A stretch of DNA of 64,000 nt. Origin: Pseudonocardia sulfidoxydans NBRC 16205 (GTDB lineage: Bacteria > Actinomycetota > Actinomycetes > Mycobacteriales > Pseudonocardiaceae). The notes beneath the pieces are model-generated. The model ran no database searches and was not told where the DNA came from. It was given only the letters and a program-made list of their open reading frames with translations. The stretch covers positions 124,001 to 188,000 of the forward strand of contig NZ_BJVJ01000002.1 in the NCBI RefSeq assembly GCF_007989085.1, in the 5' to 3' direction. Below are positions 26,923-36,502 of the stretch, piece by piece. Both the position numbers and the translations under genes were made by a program. How positions within the stretch are numbered: position 1 is the stretch's first letter; each line of letters opens with the position of its first letter.

Positions 26923-28710
26923 ATGAAACCCCTCGATCCGCGGCTGCTGCGGGCGGCGCGTGCGGTGCGGACGCACGTCGCCGTCACCGCGGCCTGCGGG
27001 TTGGCCCTGACCGGGTTGATCCTCGCCCAGGCCTGGCTCGTCGCCCACGTCATCGGCGGCGCCACCGACGGCCACGGTCTCGACCAGCTCGGCCCGCTGG
27101 TCGCCGCGGTCGCCGCCGTCGCGATCGGGCGGGCCGTGCTGGCCTACGGCGCCGAGGCCGCGGCCCTGCGCAGCGCCGCCCGGGCCAAGTCCCAGCTGCG
27201 GCGGCGGATCGTCGCCCACGTGACCGACCGGCCCGGCCGGGGCGCCGCCACCGCCGGCGAGGTCGCCACCCTCACCACCCGCGGCCTCGACGCCCTCGAC
27301 GACTACCTCGCCCGCTACCTGCCCCAGCTCGTCCTCGCCGCGCTCGTCCCGATCGCGGTGCTGGTCGTCGTCGCCTCCGCCGACTGGATCTCCGCCGTCG
27401 TCATCGCGGTCACGCTGCCGCTGATCCCGCTGTTCATGGCACTCGTCGGCATGCACACCCAGGCCCGCACCCGCAGGCAGTGGACGCTGCTGCAGCGCCT
27501 CGGCGGGCACTTCCTCGACGTCGTCGAAGGGCTGCCGACGCTCGCGCTGTTCCGCCGGGCCAAGGCCGAGGCGGCGCTCGTGCGGCGCGTCACCGACGAC
27601 CACCGCGAGGCGACGATGGGCACCCTGAAGGTGGCGTTCCTGTCGGCGTTCGTGCTGGAGCTGCTCGCCACCCTCGCCGTCGCGCTCGTCGCCGTCGAGG
27701 TCGGGTTCCGGCTGCTCTACGGACAGCTGGACCTGACGACGGCGCTGATCGTGCTGATCCTCGCGCCGGAGGCGTACCTGCCGCTGCGCGAGGTCGGCGC
27801 CCGGTTCCACGCCAGCATGGAGGGCATCGCCGCGGCCGAGTCGGCGTTCGCGATCCTCGAGGCCCCGCGGCCCGCCGTCCCCGGCACCGCGCCGAGCGCG
27901 CGCCGCGGCACGGTCTCGCTCGCGATCGACGACGTCACCTTCACCCACGACGGTCGCGACACCCCGGTGCTCGACGGGCTGAGCCTCGCGGTCGAACCGG
28001 GGCGCTCGGTCCTGCTCACCGGGGCCAGCGGCGCCGGCAAGTCGACGCTGCTGTCGCTGCTGCTGCGCTTCGCCGAGCCGCAGTCCGGTGAGATCCGCGC
28101 CGACGGCGTCCCCCTGCGCGAGCTCGACCCCGACTCGTGGCGCGCCCGCGTCGCGTGGGTGCCGCAGCACCCGCACCTGTTCGACGACACCGTCGCCGCC
28201 AACGTCGCGCTCGGCGACCCCGGTGCGGGGGACGCCGCGGTCGCCGACGCCGTCGCGGCCGCCGGGCTGACCGACGTCGTCGCCGCGCTGCCCGACGGGC
28301 TCGACACCCGCGTCGGTGAGCGCGGCGCGCGGCTCTCGGCCGGCCAGCGCCAACGCGTCGCGCTGGCCCGGGCGTTCCTGCGCGACCCCGACCTCGTGCT
28401 GCTCGACGAGCCCACCGCCCACCTCGACCCCGACAACGCCGCGCTCGTCCGCGCCGCCACGGCCCGGCTCCTGCGGGGGCGCACCGGGATCGTCGTCGCC
28501 CACGACACGGGCTGGGGCGAGATCACCGACGCCACGGTCGTCCTCACCGCCGGCCGGCTCGCCGCCCACGGCACGCCTCCGGCGGCACCGGCGGCGGCGG
28601 GCAACCCGGCGCTCGCGAACGGCACGCCTCCGGCGCCTGTGAGTGGCAATAGTCGCTATAGCGACTATTGCCACTCACAGGGGGTCGTCTCGCAGGGGGT
28701 GGTCTCGTGA
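26923..28710 (+). CDS. cydD: ABC exporter CydD (thiol reductant export for cytochrome bd assembly)
   Basis: 595 residues: six-helix membrane domain, then an ATPase domain with LTGASGAGKSTLL (Walker A), ERGARLSAGQRQRVALARAFL (signature) and LVLLDEPTAHLDPDN (Walker B). CydDC exports cysteine and glutathione in E. coli and is needed for cytochrome bd maturation. The last 28 residues (about SGNSRYSDYCHSQ onward) are encoded by the family A palindrome and a short GGGGTGGTCTCG-like repeat, and are not part of the normal family. Stop overlaps the cydC GTG as GTGA. Confidence 0.93.
   Translation: MKPLDPRLLRAARAVRTHVAVTAACGLALTGLILAQAWLVAHVIGGATDGHGLDQLGPLVAAVAAVAIGRAVLAYGAEAAALRSAARAKSQLRRRIVAHVTDRPGRGAATAGEVATLTTRGLDALDDYLARYLPQLVLAALVPIAVLVVVASADWISAVVIAVTLPLIPLFMALVGMHTQARTRRQWTLLQRLGGHFLDVVEGLPTLALFRRAKAEAALVRRVTDDHREATMGTLKVAFLSAFVLELLATLAVALVAVEVGFRLLYGQLDLTTALIVLILAPEAYLPLREVGARFHASMEGIAAAESAFAILEAPRPAVPGTAPSARRGTVSLAIDDVTFTHDGRDTPVLDGLSLAVEPGRSVLLTGASGAGKSTLLSLLLRFAEPQSGEIRADGVPLRELDPDSWRARVAWVPQHPHLFDDTVAANVALGDPGAGDAAVADAVAAAGLTDVVAALPDGLDTRVGERGARLSAGQRQRVALARAFLRDPDLVLLDEPTAHLDPDNAALVRAATARLLRGRTGIVVAHDTGWGEITDATVVLTAGRLAAHGTPPAAPAAAGNPALANGTPPAPVSGNSRYSDYCHSQGVVSQGVVS
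28637..28680. repeat. Family A palindrome, copy 2, inside the 3' end of cydD
   Basis: A perfect 44-bp palindrome whose 22-base arm begins CTGTGAGTGGCAATAGTCGC. It lies in frame in cydD and ends 26 bp before the cydC start. The hairpin sits between the two halves of a heterodimeric transporter. Confidence 0.85.
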
Positions 28711-30431
28711 GTGGGGGGCCGCTCGTCCGGATGGTGGCCCTGGCCCGGCCGCGGGGGACGCGGTTCGCGCTCGGGGTGCTGGCCGGGGCTGCCGCGACCG
28801 CGTCGGGGGCCGGGCTGCTCAGCCTCGCCGCCTGGCTCATCGCGACCGCCGCGACGCACCCGTCGGTCACCGCGCTGTCGGTCGCCGTCGTGCTCACCCG
28901 CGCGCTGGGCGTCACCCGCGGCGTGACCCGCTACCTCGAACGGCTCGTCACCCACGACGCCGCGCTGCGCACGCTGTCCGACGTCCGCGTCCGCGTCTAC
29001 GAGCGGCTCGCCCGCACCGAACCGGTCCGCCGCTTCCGCTCCCCCGACCTCGTCACCCGCCTGGTCAGCGACACCGACGCCACCCAGGACCTGCTGGTCC
29101 GCGGGTTGACGCCGCCGTTGAGCGCGGTCGTCGCCGGGGCCGGCGCGGTCACGCTGGCGACCGCCCTGCTCGTGCCCGGTGGGCTGCTGCTCGCGGGGGG
29201 GCTCGTCGTCGGCGGGCTCGTCGTGCCCGTGGTGGCGGCTGCGCTGAGCCGGGCGTCGGGGATCCGGCAGGCCGCGGCGCGGGCCGAGCTGTCGACCGCA
29301 CTCGTCGACGCCCTGCACGGCGCCCCCGACCTCGCCGCCTACGGTGCGACCGGCCGCGCGGTCGCCCGCGTCGAGGCGGCCGACGCCGCGCTCACCGCCG
29401 CCGCCCGCCGCGACGCCGGCCTGCTGGGCCTCGGCGCGGGCGCGTCCGCGCTGGTCGCGGGCCTCACGCTGTGGGCGACGCTGCTGCTCGGCGTGGCCGC
29501 GGTGCAGAACGGGGCCCTCGGCACCGTCCCGCTCGCGGTCCTGGTGCTGACCGCGCTCGCCTCGTTCGAGATCGTCGCCCCCCTGCCCGCCGCGGCCGCG
29601 CGGCTCGGCGCGGTGCGGGCGTCGGGCGAGCGCCTGTTCGACGTCCTCGACACCCCACCCGCGGTGCGCGACCCCGGGGGTGCGGGGGGCATTGCGCCGG
29701 GGGCGTGCCGGGTCCGCGACCTGCGGGTCCGCTACGCCCCCGGCGAGCCGTGGGCACTCGACGGCCTCGACCTCGACGTCGGACCCGGTGCGAAGGTCGC
29801 CGTCGTCGGGCCGAGCGGGTCGGGCAAGAGCACCCTGGCCTCGGTGCTGTTCCGGTTCCTCGACCCCGACTCCGGGACCGTCACCCTCGGCGGCACCGCG
29901 CTCACCGACGTGCCGCCCGACGCGGCGCGCGAGGTGATCAGCGGCGTTCCGCAGCACCCGCACCTGTTCACCGGCACCGTCGCCGCCAACCTGCGGCTCG
30001 CCCGCCCCGACGCGAGCGACCCCGACCTGTGGGACGTGCTGCGCCGGGTCCGCCTCGCCGACGACGTGGCCGCCATGCCCGGCGGCCTGCACGCCGACGT
30101 CGGAGAGCACGGCGAACGCCTCTCGGGCGGGATGCGGCAGCGCCTCGCGCTGGCCCGGGCGCTGCTCACCGACGCGACGCTGCTGGTCCTCGACGAGCCG
30201 ACGACGCACCTCGACCCCGACACCCGCGACGCCGTCCTGGGCGACCTGCTCGCCGCCGCCGGAGACCGCGCGGTGCTGCTGGTGACCCACGACCTGGACC
30301 GGCTCGACGCGATGGACGCGATCCACGTCGTCGTCGACGGGCGGGTCGTGCAGCACGGCACCCACGCCGAGCTGCTGGCCCGCGACGGCTGGTACCGGCG
30401 GGCGCACCGGCTCGCCCCGCTGCCGTCCTAG
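28707..30431 (+). CDS. cydC: ABC exporter CydC
   Basis: 574 residues from GTG 28707. Membrane domain with RALGVTRGVTRYLERLVTHDAALR (typical of CydC), then the ATPase domain with VGPSGSGKSTLASVLFRF, HGERLSGGMRQRLALARALL and LVLDEPTTHLDPDTR. Forms a heterodimer with CydD. Translationally coupled to cydD by the GTGA overlap. Convergent with the tetR gene, with a 4-bp overlap of the stop codons. Confidence 0.95.
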   Translation: MSGGPLVRMVALARPRGTRFALGVLAGAAATASGAGLLSLAAWLIATAATHPSVTALSVAVVLTRALGVTRGVTRYLERLVTHDAALRTLSDVRVRVYERLARTEPVRRFRSPDLVTRLVSDTDATQDLLVRGLTPPLSAVVAGAGAVTLATALLVPGGLLLAGGLVVGGLVVPVVAAALSRASGIRQAAARAELSTALVDALHGAPDLAAYGATGRAVARVEAADAALTAAARRDAGLLGLGAGASALVAGLTLWATLLLGVAAVQNGALGTVPLAVLVLTALASFEIVAPLPAAAARLGAVRASGERLFDVLDTPPAVRDPGGAGGIAPGACRVRDLRVRYAPGEPWALDGLDLDVGPGAKVAVVGPSGSGKSTLASVLFRFLDPDSGTVTLGGTALTDVPPDAAREVISGVPQHPHLFTGTVAANLRLARPDASDPDLWDVLRRVRLADDVAAMPGGLHADVGEHGERLSGGMRQRLALARALLTDATLLVLDEPTTHLDPDTRDAVLGDLLAAAGDRAVLLVTHDLDRLDAMDAIHVVVDGRVVQHGTHAELLARDGWYRRAHRLAPLPS

Positions 30432-31135
30432 GAGGAGGGGCCGCGGCGTTGCGCGCGCAGCTCCCGGGTGCGGGCCGACACCCGCGAGCCCAGGAGCCCG
30501 GCGGCGGCGTCGACGAGCTGGCTGACGAACAGCCGATGGTCGTCGCGGCCCGCGCGGGCCCGTTGCGCCATCTCGACCGCCACGAACCGGACGGTCAGGA
30601 ACCGCCGGTGCAGCTCGACGGCGTCGGGCTCCAGCACCGGTTCGAGCAGCGCGCGCCAGCGGCCGATGCTGCCGCCGGGCTGGTCGAGGGCCAGCGGCGC
30701 CATCGACGGCACCGGCCGCGTCAGCAGGTCGGCGACGGTGCGCAGGTAGCCGGCACCGGCCGCGCCCTGGTCGAGCTTCGCGGCGAGGGGCTCGACGAGC
30801 GCGGCGGCCAGCTCGTGCACGGCGCCGTCGGCACCCGGGCCGCCGACGACGGCGTCCGCGTGCGGGCCGGCGCCGAACTCGTCGAGCAGCCGGTGGCGGT
30901 GCCGCTCCACCTCGGGGGCGTGCCGGTCGAGCAGCGCCTGGACGAGGCCGTCGCGGTCGGTGAACCAGTACTGGGCGGCGATGACGTTGCGCGCGCCCGC
31001 GGCCCGGCCGATCTCACGCAGCGACACCGCGTCGCTGCCGCGGTCGGCGAACAGCTCCTCGGCGGCGCTGAGCAGCCTCGACCGGGTGTCGCGACCGTCG
31101 GCCGCACCCCCGTCGGGCCCCGCAACGCGCGTCAT
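30428..31135 (-). CDS. TetR-family transcriptional regulator
   Basis: 235 residues. N-terminal DNA-binding domain TRSRLLSAAEELFADRGSDAVSLREIGRAAGARNVIAAQYWFTDRDGLVQALLDR (about residues 17-70); the rest is a helical ligand domain of no recognised subgroup. It lies 33 bp downstream of the fabG-like gene and is probably co-transcribed with it, so that gene is a plausible target. Confidence 0.9.
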   Translation of the reverse strand: MTRVAGPDGGAADGRDTRSRLLSAAEELFADRGSDAVSLREIGRAAGARNVIAAQYWFTDRDGLVQALLDRHAPEVERHRHRLLDEFGAGPHADAVVGGPGADGAVHELAAALVEPLAAKLDQGAAGAGYLRTVADLLTRPVPSMAPLALDQPGGSIGRWRALLEPVLEPDAVELHRRFLTVRFVAVEMAQRARAGRDDHRLFVSQLVDAAAGLLGSRVSARTRELRAQRRGPSS

Positions 31136-31168
31136 CGGCGCAGGCTACCGGGCCGACCGCGCACCGGA

Positions 31169-31924
31169 TCAGGCCTTGGGGCCGCCGGCGACGTAGACGA
31201 CCTGCCCGGACACGAACCCGGCGCCCTCGCTGACGAAGAACGACACGGTGTGGGCGATGTCCTCGACCTGCCCGGCGCGGGCGACGGGGATCTGGGCGGC
31301 GCGGGCGGCGACGTAGGTGTCCCAGTCCTCCCCGATCCGCTCGGCGGTCGCCTTCGTCATGTCGGAGACGATGAAGCCGGGGGCGATGCAGTTGGCGGTG
31401 ACGCCGAACTTGCCCAGCTCGATCGCGAGGGTCTTGGTGAAGCCCTGCAGCCCGGCCTTGGCGGTGGAGTAGTTGGACTGGCCGCGGTTGCCCAGCGCCG
31501 ATGTGCTCGACAGGTTCACGATCCGGCCGTACTTCGCCTCGACCATGTGCTTCTGCACGGCGCGGGCCATCAGGAACGAGCCGCGCAGGTGCACGTTCAT
31601 GACGGTGTCCCAGTCGAGCTCGGACATCTTGAACAGCAGGTTGTCGCGGGTGACGCCGGCGTTGTTGACCAGGACGGTCGGGGCGCCGAGCTCGGCGGCG
31701 ACCCGGTCGACGGCGGCGCTCACCTGGTCGGCGTCGGAGACGTCGGCGCCGACGGCGATCGCCTTCCCGCCGGCGGCGACGATCGCGTCGACGGTGGCCT
31801 TGCAGGCGGCTTCGTCGAGGTCGAGGACCGCGACGGCGAACCCGTCGGCGGCGAGCCGGACGGCGGTGGCCGCCCCGATCCCCCGTGCCGAACCCGTGAC
31901 GATCGCGACGCGTGCCTCAGCCAT
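31169..31924 (-). CDS. fabG: 3-oxoacyl-[ACP] reductase-like short-chain dehydrogenase
   Basis: 251 residues from ATG 31924. Classical SDR: TGSARGIG cofactor motif at residues 10-17, NNAG, IVNLSSTSALGNRGQSNYSTAKAG with catalytic Ser, Tyr and Lys, and VTANCIAPGFIVSDMT. NADPH-dependent reduction of 3-oxoacyl thioesters is the usual role of this subgroup; a beta-oxidation or PhaB-like role is possible because it is outside a fatty-acid synthesis cluster and paired with a TetR regulator. Confidence 0.9.
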   Translation of the reverse strand: MAEARVAIVTGSARGIGAATAVRLAADGFAVAVLDLDEAACKATVDAIVAAGGKAIAVGADVSDADQVSAAVDRVAAELGAPTVLVNNAGVTRDNLLFKMSELDWDTVMNVHLRGSFLMARAVQKHMVEAKYGRIVNLSSTSALGNRGQSNYSTAKAGLQGFTKTLAIELGKFGVTANCIAPGFIVSDMTKATAERIGEDWDTYVAARAAQIPVARAGQVEDIAHTVSFFVSEGAGFVSGQVVYVAGGPKA

Positions 31925-32027
31925 GCCTGACGTTCCTTCCGTTGTCACCACTGTGTGCCGGGCCCGATCGTCGCATCCTGGCGGGGTGCCGGCCGCCCAG
32001 GGCGGGGGGACGTCACACGGACCTTCG

Positions 32028-32080
32028 CGCGCAACCTGACGGTCGTCGCGACGGGGCGCGGACAGCAGGGAGGTTGCGCG
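32028..32080. repeat. Family D inverted repeat, copy 1
   Basis: Arms CGCGCAACCT (32028-32037) and AGGTTGCGCG (32071-32080), with GTCGTCGCG in the loop side. Closely related to 48968-49018. Confidence 0.65.
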
Positions 32081-32123
32081 GGGCTCTCGACGGCCGCTCC
32101 GGCGGCCGGGCCGGAACGCGGCA

Positions 32124-32159
32124 CGGCGCCGCCGGCTCCCGGAGGAGCCGACGGCGCCG
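32124..32159 (-). terminator. Hairpin terminator downstream of the antiporter gene
   Basis: 16-bp arms, CGGCGCCGCCGGCTCC and its near-complement (one mismatch), with a CGGA loop. No U tract. About 145 bp past the antiporter stop in the minus direction. Confidence 0.6.
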
Positions 32160-32305
32160 GATGGGCGACAAGTCGGTGGCGGGCGCCGGTGCGCGCCCGG
32201 TCCGGGAAGCGCTGTCCCGGAGCTGTCGGTTCCGAACGCTACCCGGTGACCCATGTCACGTCAACGCCGTTCGCCGAGCGGCTTTCAGTGCTCTGACCTG
32301 CAAGA

Positions 32306-33889
32306 TCAGTCGAGCAGAACGGTGCGGAGATCGAGTCGGTGCAGCACCCGGTCGGCCGCCTCCGGGTCGACACCGGACTCACGACGGGCCGCCAGGACCT
32401 CCGCGCGGGCGGCCGAGAGGGCCTCCGCCTGCACCGCACCCAGCGTGGCGCGGCTGGCACGCAGCGTGGCGAAGCGGTCGCGCTCCTCGTCACCGAGGGT
32501 CTCACCCGCGAGCACCGCCTCGAGCCTGCCGATGCTCTGGTGCAGCACCGCCGACACCTCGTCGGGGAGGCCGTCGGCGCGCTCACGTTCGACGAGCCGG
32601 GTCAGCGCGGCGTGCCACGCGCGGTGGGCCAGCATCCGCTCGGCGGCACGCTCGGCGTCGGCGTCCTCGGCGACCTTCAGCACCCGCACCACGATCGGCA
32701 GCGTGAACCCGGGCAGCAACAGCGTCACGACCAGGACCGAGCAGGCGACGACGACGATCTCGGTGCGCGCCGGGAACGCCGCGCCCGTGGACGTGACCGC
32801 CGGCAGCGCGAGGGCGAGCGCCAGCGTCGCGAGCCCGCGCATCCCGCACCAGGCCAGCACGACCGCCTCCCGCCCGGTCCGCGGCGCGACGCCCGGGTCC
32901 TCGCGGCGGCGCACCGCGAGCAGCGCGCCGGTCATCCACAGCGCCCGCAGCACGATGACCACGCCGCACACGATCGCGGCGTGCACGAGCATCCGGGGCA
33001 GGTCGGCGCCCGCGTCGATGACGACCTGCCGCAGGTCGAGCCCGATCAGCCCGAACGCCACCCCGGTCACGAGCAGCTCGACGACGTCCCAGAACGAGCG
33101 TTGCACCAGACGTTCGGCGGCCTCGTCGGCGTTGGCGTGCACGCGCAGCTGCAACGCCACCACGACGACGGCGACGACACCGGACGCGTGCACCTCCTCG
33201 GCGAGCAGGTAGACCGCGAACGGCAGGACGACGGTGAGCGCGCTGCGGCCGGTGGTGTCGGTGACCTTCGTCGACACCCAGCGGGCGATCTTCGCGACGA
33301 CGATCCCGATGACCACGGCCAGCGCCGCGCCCAGCAGGAACCGGCCGGCGACGAGCGGGAAGCTCAGCTCGTCGCCGCTGACCGTCGCGAACACGGCGGC
33401 CTGGAACACCACGAGCGCGGTGGCGTCGTTGAACAGGCCCTCGCTCTGCAGCACCGCGAGCAGCCGCCGCGGCATCCGGACCGGCCCGGCGACGGCCTCC
33501 ACCGCGACCGGGTCGGGCGGGGCGACCATCGCACCCAGCGCGACCGCGGCCGACAGTCCGATGCCGGGGATCAGCGCCATGGCCGTCCCGGCGACGACCG
33601 CGATCGTGACGGCGACGAGCGCGATCGCCAGCATCACGATGCTGCGCCACCGCGCCCGGAACAGCGCCCACGACGTGCGCTGGGCCGTCGCGAACAGCAG
33701 TGGGGGCAGGAACAGCGGGAGGATCAGGTCGGGTTCGAGCTCGAACCGGTCGGGCAGGCCCGGGACGAACGCGACCGCCGCGCCGAGCACGACCATCAGC
33801 GCCGGCCACGGCAGGTGCAGCCGGTCGCCGATACCGACGAGCACGACCGCGGCCAGCATCAGCCCGACGACGAGCAGCAGCAGCTCCAC
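32306..33889 (-). CDS. Na+/H+ antiporter, NhaP/CPA1 type
   Basis: 527 residues with about 12 membrane segments in the first 400, then a hydrophilic helical cytosolic tail ([30 protein letters not shown] onward). Transport motifs: [32 protein letters not shown] with the paired Asn-Asp that marks CPA1 exchangers, and [17 protein letters not shown]. Exchanges Na+ (or K+) for protons across the cytoplasmic membrane. Stands alone, divergent from the PEBP gene. Confidence 0.95.
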   Translation of the reverse strand: MELLLLVVGLMLAAVVLVGIGDRLHLPWPALMVVLGAAVAFVPGLPDRFELEPDLILPLFLPPLLFATAQRTSWALFRARWRSIVMLAIALVAVTIAVVAGTAMALIPGIGLSAAVALGAMVAPPDPVAVEAVAGPVRMPRRLLAVLQSEGLFNDATALVVFQAAVFATVSGDELSFPLVAGRFLLGAALAVVIGIVVAKIARWVSTKVTDTTGRSALTVVLPFAVYLLAEEVHASGVVAVVVVALQLRVHANADEAAERLVQRSFWDVVELLVTGVAFGLIGLDLRQVVIDAGADLPRMLVHAAIVCGVVIVLRALWMTGALLAVRRREDPGVAPRTGREAVVLAWCGMRGLATLALALALPAVTSTGAAFPARTEIVVVACSVLVVTLLLPGFTLPIVVRVLKVAEDADAERAAERMLAHRAWHAALTRLVERERADGLPDEVSAVLHQSIGRLEAVLAGETLGDEERDRFATLRASRATLGAVQAEALSAARAEVLAARRESGVDPEAADRVLHRLDLRTVLLD

Positions 33890-34069
33890 ATGCGACAGAC
33901 TGCCCGGCGGGTGCGCGGTGCGGACGGGCGGCCCCGATGGTTACGGTGGCCCGAGATCCCCCGTGATCCCCCGTGGTCCCGGCGTACCCGGTCCCGCCGG
34001 GGCCGGTGCGGGAGACCATCCGTGACCGCGCCCGCGACGTGGCGGGCGCCCAGCCGACAGGGAGCAGCG

Positions 34070-34594
34070 ATGGCGCACGACCCCTATGCCGATCTTCCCC
34101 AGGTCCCGTCCTTCGACGTCACCAGCACCGACGTCACCGACGGCGAGCCGCTCGCGATGCCGCAGGTCAGTGGCATCTTCGGCGCGGGCGGTGAGGACCG
34201 CTCACCGCAGCTGTCGTGGAGCGGCGCCCCCGATGCCACCCAGTCCTACGTGGTCACCTGCCTCGACCCCGACGCCCCGACCGGGTCGGGCTTCTGGCAC
34301 TGGGCCGTCGTCGACATCCCGGCGTCGGTGACCTCGCTCGACGCCGGCGCCGGCGACGGCGCGCTGCCCGAGGGCGCGTTCACCCTGGCCAACGACGCCG
34401 GCCTGAAGAACTACCTGGGCGCCGCCCCACCCGCCGGGCACGGCCCGCACCGCTACATCTTCGTGGTGCACGCCGTCGACGTGGCGTCGCTGGGGATCCC
34501 CGCCGAGGCGACCAACGCGTTCCTCGGGTTCAACCTGTTCTCCCACACCCTCGCCCGGGCGACGATCACCCCGGTGTACGAGATCACGGAGTAG
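34070..34594 (+). CDS. YbhB/YbcL-type phosphatidylethanolamine-binding protein family
   Basis: 174 residues from ATG 34070 with ACAGGGAGCAG as ribosome binding region. PEBP fold motifs: [66 protein letters not shown]. Ligand-pocket Asp-Pro-Asp-Ala-Pro and the GPHRY segment are intact. No signal peptide; cytosolic. Ligand and role in bacteria are unsettled. Convergent with the next gene across a hairpin. Confidence 0.93.
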   Translation: MAHDPYADLPQVPSFDVTSTDVTDGEPLAMPQVSGIFGAGGEDRSPQLSWSGAPDATQSYVVTCLDPDAPTGSGFWHWAVVDIPASVTSLDAGAGDGALPEGAFTLANDAGLKNYLGAAPPAGHGPHRYIFVVHAVDVASLGIPAEATNAFLGFNLFSHTLARATITPVYEITE

Positions 34595-34611
34595 GCCTTC
34601 CTCCGGCGAGC

Positions 34612-34650
34612 GGTGGCCGGGGCGAGCGCGCCGAGCGCCGCCCGGCCACC
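34612..34650. terminator. Bidirectional hairpin between convergent genes
   Basis: Arms GGTGGCCGG (34612-34620) and CCGGCCACC (34642-34650) with further G/C pairing inside; no long U tract. Lies between the PEBP stop and the stop of the minus-strand gene at 34666. Confidence 0.6.
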
Positions 34651-34665
34651 CGCGACCGTGCCGGG

Positions 34666-35385
34666 TCAGGCTGCGACGCGGCGGGTGCGGACGGTGACGC
34701 CGCCGACGGGTCGCCCGCCGGCGTGTCTCGTGATGCGCAGCAGGACCTCCGTCCACAGGTTGAGCTGGATCTCCTTGGCCGCCAGCAGCTTGTCGTAGAG
34801 CACGCGCGACACGACGTCACCGGGGCGGGCCCACGACTCGATGCCCATCACCAGCTCGCCGTCGACGTCGCGGGCCCGGAACTCGATCTGCCCGGCCTCC
34901 AGGTGCCCGCGCAGCGTCGCGAACCGGAAGCCCGTCGCGTCACGGCCCACGACCCGCACCGGCCCGTCCCACGGCCCGGGGAGCCGGATCAGGAACTCGT
35001 CGCCGTCGCGTATCGTGCCGACCTCACCGCGGGTGCGCCGGAACACGGCGACGCCCGTCGGGAACCACTCGTTGATGTCGCGGACCAGGTCGGCCACGAG
35101 GGCCTCGGCGTCGAGACCGGACCCACCGATGTGCACCGTGTACCGGCGGTGCAGCAGGTCCCCGTGCCCGTCCGCGGCCTCCTGCACGCGGTCGTCGCGA
35201 TGGTGTGCGGGCAGCTCGGGGGCCTCGTCGGAGGCGTCACCGTCGACCTCGCTGCGGTGCAGCGGGACCGTGCGCCACATGTAGCGCCAGCTCACCGCGG
35301 CCAGCCCGACCGGCCACCGCACGAGTGCGGCGACCCGGCGGTGACGTCGGGTCCCGGTGGCGGCCTTGCGGCTGAGCACTGCCAT
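34666..35385 (-). CDS. Uncharacterised protein resembling DUF1990 (UPF0548)
   Basis: 239 residues from ATG 35385; GTG two codons later is an alternative. The N-terminus is basic with a weak hydrophobic segment (RWPVGLAAVSWRYMWRTVP), so it may be membrane-associated. The C-terminal 150 residues (AVFRRTRGEVGTIRDGDEFLIRLPGPWDGPVRVVG, FRFATLRGHLEAGQIEFRARDVDGELVMGIESWARPGD) follow the DUF1990 pattern: a beta-rich domain with GHLEAGxIxF and an ESWARPGD close. Function unknown. Only six bases separate its start from the divergent ATG at 35392. Confidence 0.75.
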   Translation of the reverse strand: MAVLSRKAATGTRRHRRVAALVRWPVGLAAVSWRYMWRTVPLHRSEVDGDASDEAPELPAHHRDDRVQEAADGHGDLLHRRYTVHIGGSGLDAEALVADLVRDINEWFPTGVAVFRRTRGEVGTIRDGDEFLIRLPGPWDGPVRVVGRDATGFRFATLRGHLEAGQIEFRARDVDGELVMGIESWARPGDVVSRVLYDKLLAAKEIQLNLWTEVLLRITRHAGGRPVGGVTVRTRRVAA

Positions 35386-35391
35386 GCGCGC

Positions 35392-35670
35392 ATGAGAACA
35401 CGCCCCACGGGGAAAGCGCTCGTCGTGACCGTCGGACGACTGCTGCACCGCATCGGGTTCCGTGCCATCCATCTGCAGGCCACCTCGCTGGGGTCGATCG
35501 TGTTGTGCATCGCGCTCTGGCTGCGCGCGAAGACCGTCGACCAGGACGAACGCGGCAACGCCGAACGGCGCGCCCTGTTCGTCGGGCTGTGGCCGCCCAT
35601 GTTCTGGGCGATCGGCGAGTCGGTGCGCCAGAACGAGGACCGCGGCCTGCTCCGGGGGCCCCGGACATGA
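35392..35670 (+). CDS. Small membrane-associated protein upstream of a DUF1990 gene
   Basis: 92 residues from ATG 35392; GTG 35425, preceded by GGGGAAAG at a good distance, may be the true start (81 residues). One hydrophobic stretch (HLQATSLGSIVLCIALWL) is followed by a charged region and WPPMFWAIGESV. Not recognised. Its stop overlaps the next start as ATGA, so the two are coupled. Confidence 0.6.
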   Translation: MRTRPTGKALVVTVGRLLHRIGFRAIHLQATSLGSIVLCIALWLRAKTVDQDERGNAERRALFVGLWPPMFWAIGESVRQNEDRGLLRGPRT

Positions 35671-36440
35671 GGGCCCGGGGGCTCGTCGCCGAGCTCGACC
35701 GGCTGCCACCGCTGGGGGTCAACTACGAGGAGTCCGAGGCTCCGACGGGGCCCGACGACCCGGCCTGGCACGTCGACGTCGCCTGCGCCGAGCTGGGCAC
35801 CGAGCCGCCCGGCGACCCCGTTCCCGACGGGATCTTCGACGCGGCGTGCATCCTCGTGCGCGACTACGAGTTCTCCGACCACCGCCTCATCCGCGGGGTC
35901 TTCCGGCCCGCCGACGAGCTGCTGGGCCGCAACATGCTGCTCGAGGGCCGGTTCCTGTTCCTGCGGTTCTACCTGGGCGTGCGGGTCACCGGAGTCGTCG
36001 AGGGCACCCGCGACGGGCCCGACGGCCCCCAGCGCGTCTGGGGCTGGACCTACCAGACCCTCGACGGCCACCTGGAGCAGGGCAAACTCACCTACGAGGT
36101 GCTCAAGGACCTCACGACGGGTGTGGTGTCCTTCCGCCTCGACGCCTACTCCCGGCGCGCCCCCATCGAGAACCCGGTGCTGCGCGGCGGCTTCCGGGTG
36201 TTCGGGCGCCGCACCCAGCTCGACTTCTACCGGCGCGTCGGGCGCCGCATGCACGACCTGCTCGCCGACCACCGGCCCGGCGACCCCCTGCCCCACCCCT
36301 CGCGGCTCGCGGGCGACGTCGTGCTCGCCCCGTCGCAGAGCCGGATGCGCCCGTGGGACCCGGCCGCGCTGCCGCTGCGCCATCCCGGTGTCCACGTGCA
36401 CCGCCGCCGCCTGGCGCTGCGCCGGAGGGCCCGTACGTGA
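35667..36440 (+). CDS. DUF1990 (UPF0548) family protein
   Basis: 257 residues from ATG 35667. Conserved DUF1990 core: NYEES near residue 14, RGVFRPADELLGRNMLLEGRFLFLRFYLGVRV, RVWGWTYQTLDGHLEQGKLTYEVLKDLTTGVVSFRLDAYSRRAP and GRRTQLDFYRRVGRRMHDLL. Family function unknown. It forms a divergent set with another DUF1990-like gene on the other strand (34666-35385), so the locus holds two members. Confidence 0.87.
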   Translation: MRARGLVAELDRLPPLGVNYEESEAPTGPDDPAWHVDVACAELGTEPPGDPVPDGIFDAACILVRDYEFSDHRLIRGVFRPADELLGRNMLLEGRFLFLRFYLGVRVTGVVEGTRDGPDGPQRVWGWTYQTLDGHLEQGKLTYEVLKDLTTGVVSFRLDAYSRRAPIENPVLRGGFRVFGRRTQLDFYRRVGRRMHDLLADHRPGDPLPHPSRLAGDVVLAPSQSRMRPWDPAALPLRHPGVHVHRRRLALRRRART

Positions 36441-36454
36441 CGACCGGCCACAGT

Positions 36455-36478
36455 GGTGTCCCGGCGCGCCGGGACACC
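36455..36478. promoter_or_regulatory. 24-bp palindrome upstream of the hemerythrin-encapsulin operon
   Basis: Perfect palindrome with arms GGTGTCCCGGCG and CGCCGGGACACC. It lies 14 bp after the DUF1990 stop and 24 bp before the hemerythrin GTG, so it could end the former transcript or act as an operator for the latter. Confidence 0.5.
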
Positions 36479-36502
36479 GGATCCGGCGTAGCGTCCCGGG
36501 CC

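Larger units (their letters stand above)
31925..32305. other. 380-bp intergenic region with a repeat and a hairpin
   Basis: No gene seen. Holds family D copy 1 (32028-32080) and a strong hairpin (32124-32159). Confidence 0.6.
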
